Program-made: the position numbers and the translations under genes
The notes under the pieces: model-generated
Seen by the model: the letters and a program-made list of their open reading frames with translations, nothing else
Databases searched by the model: none
Told to the model about the DNA's origin: nothing
Source: Methylosarcina fibrata AML-C10
GTDB taxonomy: Bacteria > Pseudomonadota > Gammaproteobacteria > Methylococcales > Methylomonadaceae
Direction of reading: 5' to 3'
DNA: 64,000 nucleotides
Assembly (NCBI RefSeq): GCF_000372865.1
Contig: NZ_KB889965.1
Location: 3,269,450-3,333,449 of the forward strand
Shown here: in pieces, positions 55,993 through 64,000 of the stretch
Layout: the number at the start of each line of letters is the position of its first letter
Numbering within the stretch: position 1 is the first letter of the stretch

Positions 55993-56406
55993 AATCGGGT
56001 ATGGCGCTTTTCCACAATCTTTGGAAATTATGGTCAGTCACGTCGAGTGAAAGCAGATCCGGCAGTCTGGGTAAAGGCTGTTAACGTCCGGCGGTCCTTT
56101 GTATTAGAGTACGTTTTAATATCTTTAAAGAAGAAGCACCGGCATTAAAATGTTTTTCCGTTTTTTATGGCCGAGCAATGGCCCGGATGCGAAATCAGGT
56201 TTACCCTGCCGGAGCAGGTTTTATCGCGGACAGAGTTGCATACGTGGTATAAACGGAATCCCGGGGGCGAGAGAATGCCGAACGGCCGGGGTGGAAAGCG
56301 GCAAACGCATCACAAACAAATGGCTGTTTTATTTATAAAAGAAGCAATAAAAAACACCTCCTTGAAGGGGCGGATTCGAATAACAACACATGACTTTTTT
56401 TAAGGT
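55993..56406. other. Intergenic region before ftsH
   Basis: About 410 bases. Frames of 60-78 codons on the plus strand (around 56150-56403) have no recognised domain. The right end carries CCTTGAAGGGG, faintly like a heat-shock -35, but no matching -10 is visible. Confidence 0.45.
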
Positions 56407-58368
56407 ATGAATAAAATGGAAAAGCCGGAAAACAATCTGATGAAGTTTCTGATGAATTTATTGAACAACGTCATCGCCTTTTTGAAAAAAATTTTTTCCA
56501 ATAATTTGAGCTCCTTACCGAAAAAGGAACCGGAGCTGGAGCTTAACAAGCCGTCAACCGACAACGAGGCAAGGGAAAAACAAAAAAAAACGATTTATCT
56601 TGTCCTGCTGTTCCTGGTTTCCTTGTTTGTGCTGAACAATATTTCCGAGGAGCGCCGGGATGAAATTCCCTACAGCCAGTTTCTTAGTTTGGTAAACGAA
56701 GGCAAGGTGGACAAGCTCACCGTGACCGAGCGTTATATAACCGGCCTGATCAAACCGGAAAAGGAAAATGAACCGGGCCGGCGCTTTTCGACGGTGCCGC
56801 TATGGCAAAACGGCCTGGCCGAGATGCTGGCCAAGAATAAAGTCGATTTCGTGGTGCGAAGCGGGGAAAACTGGCTGGCCAATATTCTTTTCAACTGGAT
56901 CATTCCCATATTCATTTTCGTCTTCATCTGGTCGTGGTTGCTGCGCCGGACCACGGCGGCCGGTCCCCAGTCTTTTCTTAATCTGGGCAATAAAATCCGC
57001 ATTCATCAGGATACCCAGGCCAAGATTACCTTCAAGGACGTGGCCGGCGCCGACAGCGCCAAGCAGGAACTCACCGAGACCATCGATTTTCTGAGGAATC
57101 CCGAAAAAATTCAAAGGCTGGGCGGACGGATGCCCAAAGGCATATTGCTGGTGGGTCTGCCCGGCACCGGCAAAACCTTGCTGGCGCGCGCGGTATCGGG
57201 GGAAGCGGGCGTGCCGTTTTTCAACATCAGCGGTTCCGAATTCATCGAGCTGTTCGTCGGCGTCGGCGCGGCACGAGTTCGGGAATTGTTCGATCAGGCG
57301 CGCAACAAGGCGCCCTGCATCATTTTTATCGACGAACTGGACGCCATCGGCCGCTCGCGGGGCGGACCGGTCGTCATGGGCGGACACGACGAACGGGAGC
57401 AAACCTTGAATCAGTTGCTGACCGAGATGGACGGTTTCGACACCTCCGTCGGCGTCATCGTGATGGCGGCGACCAATCGGCCGGAGGTCCTCGATAAAGC
57501 CTTGCTTCGCGCAGGACGGTTCGATCGCCAGATCATCGTCGACAAGCCCGATTTGCAGGATCGTATCGAGATTCTGAAGCTGCATACCAAACGTTTGATC
57601 ATGGCGGATAACGTCGATATCAGCGTCATTGCCAAACGCACGCCCGGACTGGTGGGCGCCGATCTGGCCAATATAGCCAACGAGGCTGCGATTCTGGCGA
57701 CCCGCAACGGCCACGACAAAGTGGAGATGTCCGATTTCGAGGCGGCGATCGACCGGATTCTGGCCGGCCCGGAAAAGAAAAGCCGAGTCTTGACGCCGGA
57801 CGAAAAACGCCGCGTTGCCTATCACGAAGCCGGACATGCGCTGGTCGCGGAAAATGTCCCGACCGCGCAGCCGGTGCATAAAATCTCGATTATTCCCCGC
57901 GGCGTGTCGGCGCTGGGCTTTACCTTGCAATTGCCGGGCGAAGAGAAATTCATGTCGACCGAAGACGAGCTGAGGGATCAGATCGCCGTGTTACTGGGCG
58001 GGCGCACCGCGGAACAGGTGATGCTAGGAACCATCTCCACCGGAGCCCACAACGACCTGGAAAAAGCCAGTGACATCGCCCGAAGCATGGTATGCAGTCT
58101 GGGCATGAGCAAAAAACTCGGGCCTTTGACGTACGGCAAGCGCCAGCAGCTTCAATTTCTGGAAACCGAAGTGGCCGAAACCCGCAACTACAGCGACGTT
58201 ACCGCCCGGCTGATCGACACCGAAGTCATCGATATCGTCCAGGAAGGCGAGGCGCGCGCACTCAAGATTATTACCGACAATAAGGCCGCGCTGGAAAAAC
58301 TGGCCAACCTGCTGCAGGAAAAAGAAGCCATTAACAGAGAAGAAATGATGGCCTTGCTCAGCAAATAA
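56407..58368 (+). CDS. ftsH: FtsH-family ATP-dependent zinc metalloprotease with extended N-terminus
   Basis: A 653-residue AAA+ protease. Unlike classic FtsH it has about 60 residues ahead of the first membrane segment, including an amphipathic stretch (11-36). Membrane segments are at about 61-77 and 159-179. The AAA domain has Walker A GLPGTGKT (250-257; the usual second residue Pro is Leu), the pore motif FVGVG, Walker [12 protein letters not shown] and [10 protein letters not shown]. The protease has HEAGH (473-477), with the third zinc ligand in [10 protein letters not shown]. It should degrade membrane and regulatory proteins. The ribosome site AAGGT fits a start at 56416 slightly better than 56407. 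A possible second FtsH copy; the main one is not in the window. Confidence 0.92.
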   Translation: MNKMEKPENNLMKFLMNLLNNVIAFLKKIFSNNLSSLPKKEPELELNKPSTDNEAREKQKKTIYLVLLFLVSLFVLNNISEERRDEIPYSQFLSLVNEGKVDKLTVTERYITGLIKPEKENEPGRRFSTVPLWQNGLAEMLAKNKVDFVVRSGENWLANILFNWIIPIFIFVFIWSWLLRRTTAAGPQSFLNLGNKIRIHQDTQAKITFKDVAGADSAKQELTETIDFLRNPEKIQRLGGRMPKGILLVGLPGTGKTLLARAVSGEAGVPFFNISGSEFIELFVGVGAARVRELFDQARNKAPCIIFIDELDAIGRSRGGPVVMGGHDEREQTLNQLLTEMDGFDTSVGVIVMAATNRPEVLDKALLRAGRFDRQIIVDKPDLQDRIEILKLHTKRLIMADNVDISVIAKRTPGLVGADLANIANEAAILATRNGHDKVEMSDFEAAIDRILAGPEKKSRVLTPDEKRRVAYHEAGHALVAENVPTAQPVHKISIIPRGVSALGFTLQLPGEEKFMSTEDELRDQIAVLLGGRTAEQVMLGTISTGAHNDLEKASDIARSMVCSLGMSKKLGPLTYGKRQQLQFLETEVAETRNYSDVTARLIDTEVIDIVQEGEARALKIITDNKAALEKLANLLQEKEAINREEMMALLSK

Positions 58369-58462
58369 CATTTGTCTCTCCTGCCCTGCGTAACGGCAGC
58401 GAGTGGATGAGGGCGAATTCATCGACTCCTGTCGCGCAGGGAAAATATTCCGGTTTGAAAAC

Positions 58463-58501
58463 ATCGGGAATCTCCCGATACCGGCCCGCATTGATTCGGG
58501 C
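58463..58501. repeat. Two hairpins after ftsH
   Basis: ATCGGGA-ATC-TCCCGAT (58463-58479) is a perfect 7-bp stem with a 3-base loop, followed by GCCCG/CGGGC (58484-58501). CCCCGTTTTT follows, so the second stem could be a weak ftsH terminator. Confidence 0.45.
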
Positions 58502-58656
58502 TGCCCCGTTTTTCCCGAGAGTTAAAAAATAGCGCGGATAACCCGAAACAAACGTAGAGGTTTGCTATTTTTATTGTCCAAAAAGTACCCCCTCGCGGCT
58601 AAAACCGGGTAAAATATCGAATTTTAAGCTAATTAGCGTCCTGTGTGGTGCCATTG

Positions 58657-59745
58657 ATGCAAATGAAATACAAAACCGACGATTTGAGGATCTGTGCGAC
58701 CAAAGAAGTGATCGCGCCGATTCAAGTCCATACCGAAATGCCGATGACCGAGGCCGCGGCCGAAACCACCGTGAAAGCGCGTCAGGCGATCCACCGCATT
58801 CTCACCGGCGAAGACGACCGGCTGCTGGTGGTGATCGGCCCCTGCTCGATTCACGATCCGATCGCCGCGAAAGACTACGGCAGCCGTTTGAAAGCGGTCA
58901 GGGACGAGTTGGCCGACGATCTGGTGATCGTGATGCGGGTGTATTTCGAAAAGCCGCGCACCACGGTCGGCTGGAAAGGGCTGATCAACGACCCCGACCT
59001 GGACTCCAGCTTCAACATCAACAAAGGCCTGCGCGTGGCCCGGCAATTGCTGCTGGATCTCAACAACCTGGGCATGCCGGCGGCCACCGAATACCTGGAC
59101 CTGATCACGCCCCAGTACGTCTCCGACCTGATCGCCTGGGGCGCGATCGGCGCTCGCACCACCGAAAGCCAGGGCCATCGGGAGCTGGCCTCGGGCGTCT
59201 CCTGCCCGATCGGCTTCAAGAACTCCACCGACGGCACCATCAAGATCGCCATCGACGCGATCGGCGCGGCGATGAGTCCGCACCATTTCCTGTCCCTGAC
59301 CAAGGCCGGCCATTCGGCGATTTTCTCGACCACCGGCAATGAAGACGTGCACATCATCCTCAGGGGCGGCAACGGTCGGCCGAACTACGATGCGGTCAGC
59401 GTCGAGCAGGTCGCCGAAGGGCTGGTCAAGGCGAACCTCAGGCCCAACATCATGATCGATTTCAGCCACGCCAACAGCCTGAAGCAATGCCAGCGCCAGT
59501 TGATCGTCGGCGACGACGTCGCCGGCCAGATCGCAGGCGGCGACCGCAGGATCATCGGCGTCATGCTGGAAAGCCACCTGAAGGCCGGCCGCCAGGAAGT
59601 GGTGCCGGGGCAGCCTCTGACCTACGGGCAGAGCATCACCGATGCCTGCCTGGGCTGGGACGACACCGTCCCGCTGCTGCACAAACTGGCCTCGGCGGTG
59701 CAGGAGCGCCGCTCGGTCGACCGCAACCGGAGCCTCAACGCATGA
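58657..59745 (+). CDS. aroG: 3-deoxy-7-phosphoheptulonate synthase (AroG/F/H type)
   Basis: A 362-residue type I DAHP synthase, the first enzyme of the shikimate pathway. Motifs: [70 protein letters not shown] and DFSHANSLK. The ATG at 58657 gives the normal start (in-frame GTGs lie just upstream). Which isozyme (feedback by Phe, Tyr or Trp) cannot be told from sequence by eye. Its stop overlaps the thiS-thiG start by 4 bases (ATGA). Confidence 0.94.
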   Translation: MQMKYKTDDLRICATKEVIAPIQVHTEMPMTEAAAETTVKARQAIHRILTGEDDRLLVVIGPCSIHDPIAAKDYGSRLKAVRDELADDLVIVMRVYFEKPRTTVGWKGLINDPDLDSSFNINKGLRVARQLLLDLNNLGMPAATEYLDLITPQYVSDLIAWGAIGARTTESQGHRELASGVSCPIGFKNSTDGTIKIAIDAIGAAMSPHHFLSLTKAGHSAIFSTTGNEDVHIILRGGNGRPNYDAVSVEQVAEGLVKANLRPNIMIDFSHANSLKQCQRQLIVGDDVAGQIAGGDRRIIGVMLESHLKAGRQEVVPGQPLTYGQSITDACLGWDDTVPLLHKLASAVQERRSVDRNRSLNA

Positions 59746-60719
59746 ACATCTATGTCAATGGCGTACCCCATAATTGCGACGAAAACAGCAACATTGCGCA
59801 AATCATTGCTGCCCTGGGACTGACCGGCAAGCGCATCGCCGTGGAAATCAACAAGGAAATCGTCCCTTTCAACCAATACGATCAATACCGCCTTAAGGAC
59901 GACGATCGGCTGGAAATCGTCCAGGCCATCGGCGGCGGTCAGGACGACCCCTTGATCATTGCTGGCAAGGCTTACCGTTCCCGGCTTCTGGTCGGTACCG
60001 GAAAATACAAGGATCTCGAGCAAACCCGCCTGGCTACCGAAGCCAGCGGCGCCGAGATCGTGACCGTGGCGATACGGCGGACCAATATCGGGCAAAAGGC
60101 CGACGAGCCGAACCTGCTCGATGTCCTGCCTCCGGATCGGTACACTATTCTGCCCAACACGGCCGGCTGTTACACGGCCGACGAAGCGGTCAGGACCTGC
60201 CAACTGGCCAGGGAACTGCTGGGAGGGCATACCTTGGTCAAGCTGGAAGTATTGGCGGACCAGAAAACCCTGTTTCCGGACGTCGCCCAGACCTATATTG
60301 CCGCCGAGCGCCTGGTTAAAGACGGCTTCGACGTGATGGTCTATACCAACGACGATCCGGTCGCGGCGAAACGCCTGGAGGAAATCGGCTGCGTCGCGGT
60401 GATGCCTTTGGCCGCACCCATCGGTTCGGGGCTGGGCATTCGCAATCCCTACAATATTCTGACCATCGTCGAAAACGCCAACGTCCCGATCCTGGTCGAT
60501 GCCGGCGTCGGCACCGCCTCGGACGCTGCGATTGCCATGGAGCTGGGCTGTGACGGCGTGCTGATGAACACGGCCATTGCCGAAGCGAAAAATCCGGTGT
60601 TGATGGCTTCCGCGATGAAAAAAGGCATCGAGGCGGGCCGGGAAGCGTTTCTGGCCGGACGCATGCCCAGAAAGCGTTTCGCTTCCGCTTCGTCGCCGCT
60701 TGAAGGACTGTTTTTTTAG
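59742..60719 (+). CDS. thiG: ThiS-ThiG fusion: sulfur-carrier/thiazole synthase
   Basis: A 325-residue single protein. Residues about 1-66 are ThiS ([14 protein letters not shown] to VQAIGGG, with the C-terminal Gly-Gly). The chain continues without a stop into ThiG (about 70-325) with [18 protein letters not shown], the Schiff-base lysine region LVKLEVLAD, and [29 protein letters not shown]. ThiG makes the thiamin thiazole from DXP, glycine imine and sulfur carried by ThiS. In the usual system ThiS must have a free C-terminal glycine. Bifunctional ThiS/ThiG proteins are known in some proteobacteria. Overlaps aroG; trmB follows. Confidence 0.93.
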   Translation: MNIYVNGVPHNCDENSNIAQIIAALGLTGKRIAVEINKEIVPFNQYDQYRLKDDDRLEIVQAIGGGQDDPLIIAGKAYRSRLLVGTGKYKDLEQTRLATEASGAEIVTVAIRRTNIGQKADEPNLLDVLPPDRYTILPNTAGCYTADEAVRTCQLARELLGGHTLVKLEVLADQKTLFPDVAQTYIAAERLVKDGFDVMVYTNDDPVAAKRLEEIGCVAVMPLAAPIGSGLGIRNPYNILTIVENANVPILVDAGVGTASDAAIAMELGCDGVLMNTAIAEAKNPVLMASAMKKGIEAGREAFLAGRMPRKRFASASSPLEGLFF

Positions 60720-60742
60720 AAAAACCGGTTCGCATAAGTTTC

Positions 60743-61432
60743 ATGTTGCAAACGGAAGAAACCGTTCCTAAACGAATTCGCAGCTTTATTCGCCGGCAAG
60801 GACGGATGACCCAGGGACAGCAACACGCTTTGGATCATCATTGGGAAAAATACGGCCTCGATCCCGCCGTGAACCATGATTTTGCCGCAATTTTCGGGCG
60901 TCATGCCCCGTTACTGGTTGAAATCGGTTTCGGCAATGGCGAAAGTCTGGCGCGGATGGCTTCGGAAAATCCTGATCGGGATTATATCGGGATTGAGGTG
61001 CATCGTCCGGGCGTCGGGCATTTGATGATGAAGCTGGCGGAATCGGGCTTAACCAATGTCAGAATCTTTTGCCACGACGCCATAGACATTCTGGAACAGC
61101 GGATTGCGGATCAAAGCCTGAGCGGAATCCATTTGTTCTTTCCCGATCCCTGGCCTAAAAAAAGGCATCACAAAAGAAGGATCGTCAGGCCCAGCTTCGT
61201 CAAGCTGATTGTCCGGAAATTGAAGCCCGGCGGTTATTTTCACGCCGCGACCGACTGGCAAAATTACGCCGAAAGCATGTTGGCCGAGCTTTCGGCTGAA
61301 AAAGACCTTATCAATGCCAGCAAAACCGAGGATTATTGTGACCGGCCTGCGTATCGGCCCTTGACCAAGTTCGAGCGTCGGGGCGAAGGGCTGGGACATG
61401 CCATCCGGGATCTGATTTTCTTCAAGAAGTAA
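60743..61432 (+). CDS. trmB: tRNA (guanine-N7-)-methyltransferase TrmB
   Basis: A 229-residue SAM-dependent enzyme that makes m7G46 in tRNA. The SAM-binding motif is LVEIGFGNGESLARMA, followed by DYIGIEVHRPGVGHLM. The active-site HLFFPDPWPKKRHHKRRIV is diagnostic. It follows the thiS-thiG fusion by 23 bases and may be cotranscribed. Confidence 0.96.
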   Translation: MLQTEETVPKRIRSFIRRQGRMTQGQQHALDHHWEKYGLDPAVNHDFAAIFGRHAPLLVEIGFGNGESLARMASENPDRDYIGIEVHRPGVGHLMMKLAESGLTNVRIFCHDAIDILEQRIADQSLSGIHLFFPDPWPKKRHHKRRIVRPSFVKLIVRKLKPGGYFHAATDWQNYAESMLAELSAEKDLINASKTEDYCDRPAYRPLTKFERRGEGLGHAIRDLIFFKK

Positions 61433-61534
61433 TCAGGAAACCGGATGTTCCTTGTCTCGGGTTTTCGGAAATGTCCTCTTATTCTCCCCACGAAGAGCCG
61501 GCCGGGCTGATCACGGGGCGAGCTTCCGGATAGG

Positions 61535-63514
61535 TCAGACGCGGGTTTCCTGCCGGCGGCTCGCGTCTTCAACGGAGCGGCTTTGGCGTACTTCCTGTTT
61601 GGGATAAAGAATTTTCGAGATGGTCGCTATCTCGTCCCGTTGCCGGCGTAACGGAACGATTTCAGCTTCCAGAGCCGCGATGTTCTCACTGATGTTGCCC
61701 TTGGATTCGTTGATTTTTCTCAAGGTTTGCAGACGGCTGTCGATCTGCCTCCGGTGCTCCTTGATCTGATGCATCAAAGGCGTCAGCACGCCCTGACTCC
61801 AGGCCGTGGCGTCGGCATGCGCCTGTCTCATGATGTTTCTGGCTTTGGCGATGATCGTGCTGTAGAGCTTGTTGATCACGATACTTTGTTCGGTCATGGT
61901 GGTTTTGGCACTTGCCCGGAAAGCTTCGCCTTCGGCAAACACCTGCTCCAGTTCGAACTGATATTGCTTGATCGAAAAGAGATCGGGCTCGATTTCCGCA
62001 AAACCGTGCTCTTCGGAAAACTTTTTATGAATGGCCTTCACCAGGCGTCTCGTTTCGTTGGTGATATCGACCGACTCCTGAAGCAGGTCTCGCAAGTCGT
62101 CGAATAATTTGCGAATGTGCTGCTTCATGCTGTAAGTCGTGAGACTCCTGGACATGTCTTCGCGAGTGCGATGAATGATGGGGTCGATGCGTGATTTGTC
62201 GAAAGAATCGATTAAATGTTTGGCCTGAACCAGAAAAACCTGGCGGCTATTCTGGAAGTTTTCGACATTGGCCATGTAAAGATTTTGCTTGTCCCTGGTT
62301 TCGGCCATCAGCTTGCCGGTCATATCCTTATTTTCGAAATCGATTTTCTTGAATTCTTCCAGTTGCGCCAGAGCGTTGGTGAGCGAGGCCTCGCTCAGGC
62401 TCAACGATTCATTGACCATAAAGCCAATATCGCGGGCGACGGCCGCCAGCAAAATGTTGCGACGCTGCTTCAGAATATCGTTGGCAAGATAATCTTCCAA
62501 AACGGAGATTTTGCTTTTTTCCATCAGCCGATTATCGCCCTTGACCTTGGCCAGCAGAGCTTGTTTGGCCGAAACCGGAAAAATGGCGTTTTCATCGAGT
62601 TTCAACGTTGCCGCGGACGATCTGATCTGGGATCTGACCGACTCCTCATAACCGGTTTCTCCGGCGAGGTCATCCCACATGGCATCGATTTTGTTCATGA
62701 CCACCGCCAGGCTTTGCCGCGCGCCTCCGCGGGCGACACAGACATGCTGGCGCCACATTTCCAGATCGCTTTTGGTCACGCCGGCATCGGCCGCCAGCAA
62801 GAAAATGATGGCTTGCGCGCTGGGCAGCATGTTCAACGTCAGTTCCGGTTCGGTTCCCAATGCGTTCAATCCCGGCGTGTCCAGGATGGCCAGCCCTTCT
62901 TTTAACAGCGGATGCGGAAAACTGATCAAGGCATGCCGCCAGCGGGGGACTTCGACTTTGTCCTGATTCAAGAGACCTTGTTCCGCCGCATCGTGCTCAT
63001 TCCATAAGCCGAGTTTTTCGGCAAGCTCCCGGTCGACGGATTTGGTGGCCACCAATTCCTTGAAAGCTTCCTGCATTTGTGAAGGGGATTGACAGTCCAG
63101 GTCAATTTGAAGCCAGCGCTCGGGGTGCTGCTTCAGAGCGGAAAGCGAGATGTCTTCAAGACGGGTTTCAATATCCAGCAGCCGGATATAGCTGCCTCCC
63201 TTTTCGTCCCAGAACAGCTCGGTGGGCGACATCGTGGTGCGGCCCGGCGAGGAAGGCAAAAGACGGGTGCCGGTTTCGGAGAAGAATAAGGCGTTGATCA
63301 ACTCGGTTTTGCCGCGGGAGAATTCTGCAACGAAGGCCAGAGTAATGCGGTCGGATTGAAGACTGTTAATGATGTTGAGGATGGCGTTGGTGCTATGGGC
63401 GTCATTCATGCCGTAGCGGTTGCGCCATTCATGATACATCTCAATACCTTGTACCAGCTTCGCACGCCATTGCGAATATTCGTGCATTTGCTCTCTAAAT
63501 TCCACATTTCTCAT
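61535..63514 (-). CDS. Dynamin-like GTPase
   Basis: A 659-residue GTPase of the bacterial dynamin-like family. The P-loop region is FVAEFSRGKTEL (about 62-72), in which the first Gly is changed. G3 is AILDTPGLNALG (about 229-240) and G4 is VMNKIDAMW. A long helical region with coiled coils (about 360-640) replaces the dynamin stalk; no membrane segment is clear. Such proteins remodel or protect membranes, and some act in phage defence. It is a single gene here (no partner), with an IS630-type element on its right. Confidence 0.85.
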   Translation of the reverse strand: MRNVEFREQMHEYSQWRAKLVQGIEMYHEWRNRYGMNDAHSTNAILNIINSLQSDRITLAFVAEFSRGKTELINALFFSETGTRLLPSSPGRTTMSPTELFWDEKGGSYIRLLDIETRLEDISLSALKQHPERWLQIDLDCQSPSQMQEAFKELVATKSVDRELAEKLGLWNEHDAAEQGLLNQDKVEVPRWRHALISFPHPLLKEGLAILDTPGLNALGTEPELTLNMLPSAQAIIFLLAADAGVTKSDLEMWRQHVCVARGGARQSLAVVMNKIDAMWDDLAGETGYEESVRSQIRSSAATLKLDENAIFPVSAKQALLAKVKGDNRLMEKSKISVLEDYLANDILKQRRNILLAAVARDIGFMVNESLSLSEASLTNALAQLEEFKKIDFENKDMTGKLMAETRDKQNLYMANVENFQNSRQVFLVQAKHLIDSFDKSRIDPIIHRTREDMSRSLTTYSMKQHIRKLFDDLRDLLQESVDITNETRRLVKAIHKKFSEEHGFAEIEPDLFSIKQYQFELEQVFAEGEAFRASAKTTMTEQSIVINKLYSTIIAKARNIMRQAHADATAWSQGVLTPLMHQIKEHRRQIDSRLQTLRKINESKGNISENIAALEAEIVPLRRQRDEIATISKILYPKQEVRQSRSVEDASRRQETRV

Positions 63515-63679
63515 GGCAAGCCTTCTAATACAAATAACGAGTCAATGAAGTTATTGAAATATTAACCGGGAAAATTCTTGATTAAGTGTAGACCATATCC
63601 GAAGAATGTTAATGCGGGGGCGGGATTTGACGGTTCAAAGTCTTGCGGTTCCGCCTAGAAAAAGGAAGCTAGTAGTCAG

Positions 63680-64000
63680 TCACGAAGAAACACAAGGATA
63701 CAGGCGAGCCAGTTTACGTCGTGCCTGTTGCGTCGTAAATCGCCAATTGACGGGCGTCGCCTTGGTGTTGCGCGGTAGGATATTGGCTTCGACCTCACGC
63801 CGGAGGCTCTCTGTGTCCGGTATCCGCTGTGATAAACACATGTTCGACAAGACGGCCAGTTCGATCTCAGCGATGTTTAGCCAACTGCCATGCTTGGGCG
63901 TGTAGTGGAACTCCAGCCGTCGCGCCAATTCACGGGCTTGCTCTGCTGGAAAGGCTTCATACAAAGACGCCATTTTATGGGTATTCAGATTGTCCAGCAC
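63680..64000 (-). mobile_element. IS630-type transposase, 3' part, cut by the right edge
   Basis: The visible 106 residues are the C-terminal part of an IS630/Tc1-mariner DDE transposase. They run from LDNLNTHKMASLY (the second catalytic Asp) to HYTPKHGSWLNIAEIELAVLS (the third residue, Glu). The frame is open at the window edge, so the N-terminal part lies outside. The insertion-sequence end should lie between the stop (63680) and the dynamin gene (63514); terminal repeats and the TA target duplication cannot be fixed without the other end. Confidence 0.92.

Noticed and set aside
56150-56403. Two overlapping plus-strand frames of 62 and 78 codons upstream of ftsH
   Set aside because: No domain, and they overlap each other in different frames with no clear start.
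56367-56405. Heat-shock promoter ahead of ftsH
   Set aside because: A CTTGAA-like -35 is present but no CCCCAT-type -10 at correct spacing.

Overview
The window is a 64 kb stretch of chromosome from a Gram-negative bacterium, almost certainly a gammaproteobacterium. It carries lptD-surA, fimV beside asd, amgK-murU next to lptD, btuB under a cobalamin riboswitch, rnd, rmuC, sixA and the long forms of PstC and PstA. Several accessory families (SmbP-like His-repeat proteins, a CHAD protein, a complete hyp set, a ThiS-ThiG fusion) are compatible with a methanotroph of the Methylococcales type. That placement is an inference, because no diagnostic gene such as pmo is present. Composition is fairly even, slightly above half GC by eye, with an AT-richer island near 50.5-50.7 kb. 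I saw no tRNA, rRNA, CRISPR array or prophage.

Layout. 0-9.4 kb: a membrane protein cut by the left edge; a cell-wall recycling operon on the minus strand (amgK-murU-dodecin); divergent lptD-surA; a stand-alone DbpA-type RNA-binding protein; and RNase D. 9.5-16.2 kb: a minus-strand run adk-leuC-leuD-asd-fimV. 16.6-19.5 kb: comEC and a convergent VTT/DedA-type membrane protein. 19.7-28.8 kb: a phosphate block, with pstS-pstC-pstA-pstB-phoU behind a clear Pho box, then sixA and a divergent CYTH/CHAD protein. 29-34 kb: an APH-fold kinase, an LTxxQ-type periplasmic protein, a glutathione transferase, an SDR protein, a DUF523/DUF1722 protein and a DUF1499 protein. 34-36.8 kb: cobalamin riboswitch-btuB-btuM candidate. 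36.8-43.6 kb: hemW, pyrE, a secreted multidomain metallopeptidase and rmuC. 43.8-49.7 kb: complete hypABCDEF, followed by two divergent SmbP-like genes. 51.4-55.3 kb: two metallophosphoesterases, a BON lipoprotein and ispG. 55.5-61.4 kb: two small genes, an unusual ftsH, aroG overlapping a thiS-thiG fusion, and trmB. 61.5-64 kb: a dynamin-like GTPase and the 3' end of an IS630-type transposase running off the right edge.

Three groups look like functional modules. The phosphate block joins uptake (Pst), control (PhoU, Pho box) and proteins of the SixA and CHAD families. The B12 block pairs an outer-membrane receptor with a solitary inner-membrane uptake protein under one riboswitch. The hyp operon supplies all six NiFe-hydrogenase maturation proteins with no hydrogenase nearby, and ends beside two small His-rich periplasmic proteins that could hold metal. 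The best candidates for something under-described are the helicase-less DbpA-domain protein, the hyp/SmbP neighbourhood, the N-terminally extended FtsH, and the SixA-CHAD pair with a degenerate CYTH domain.
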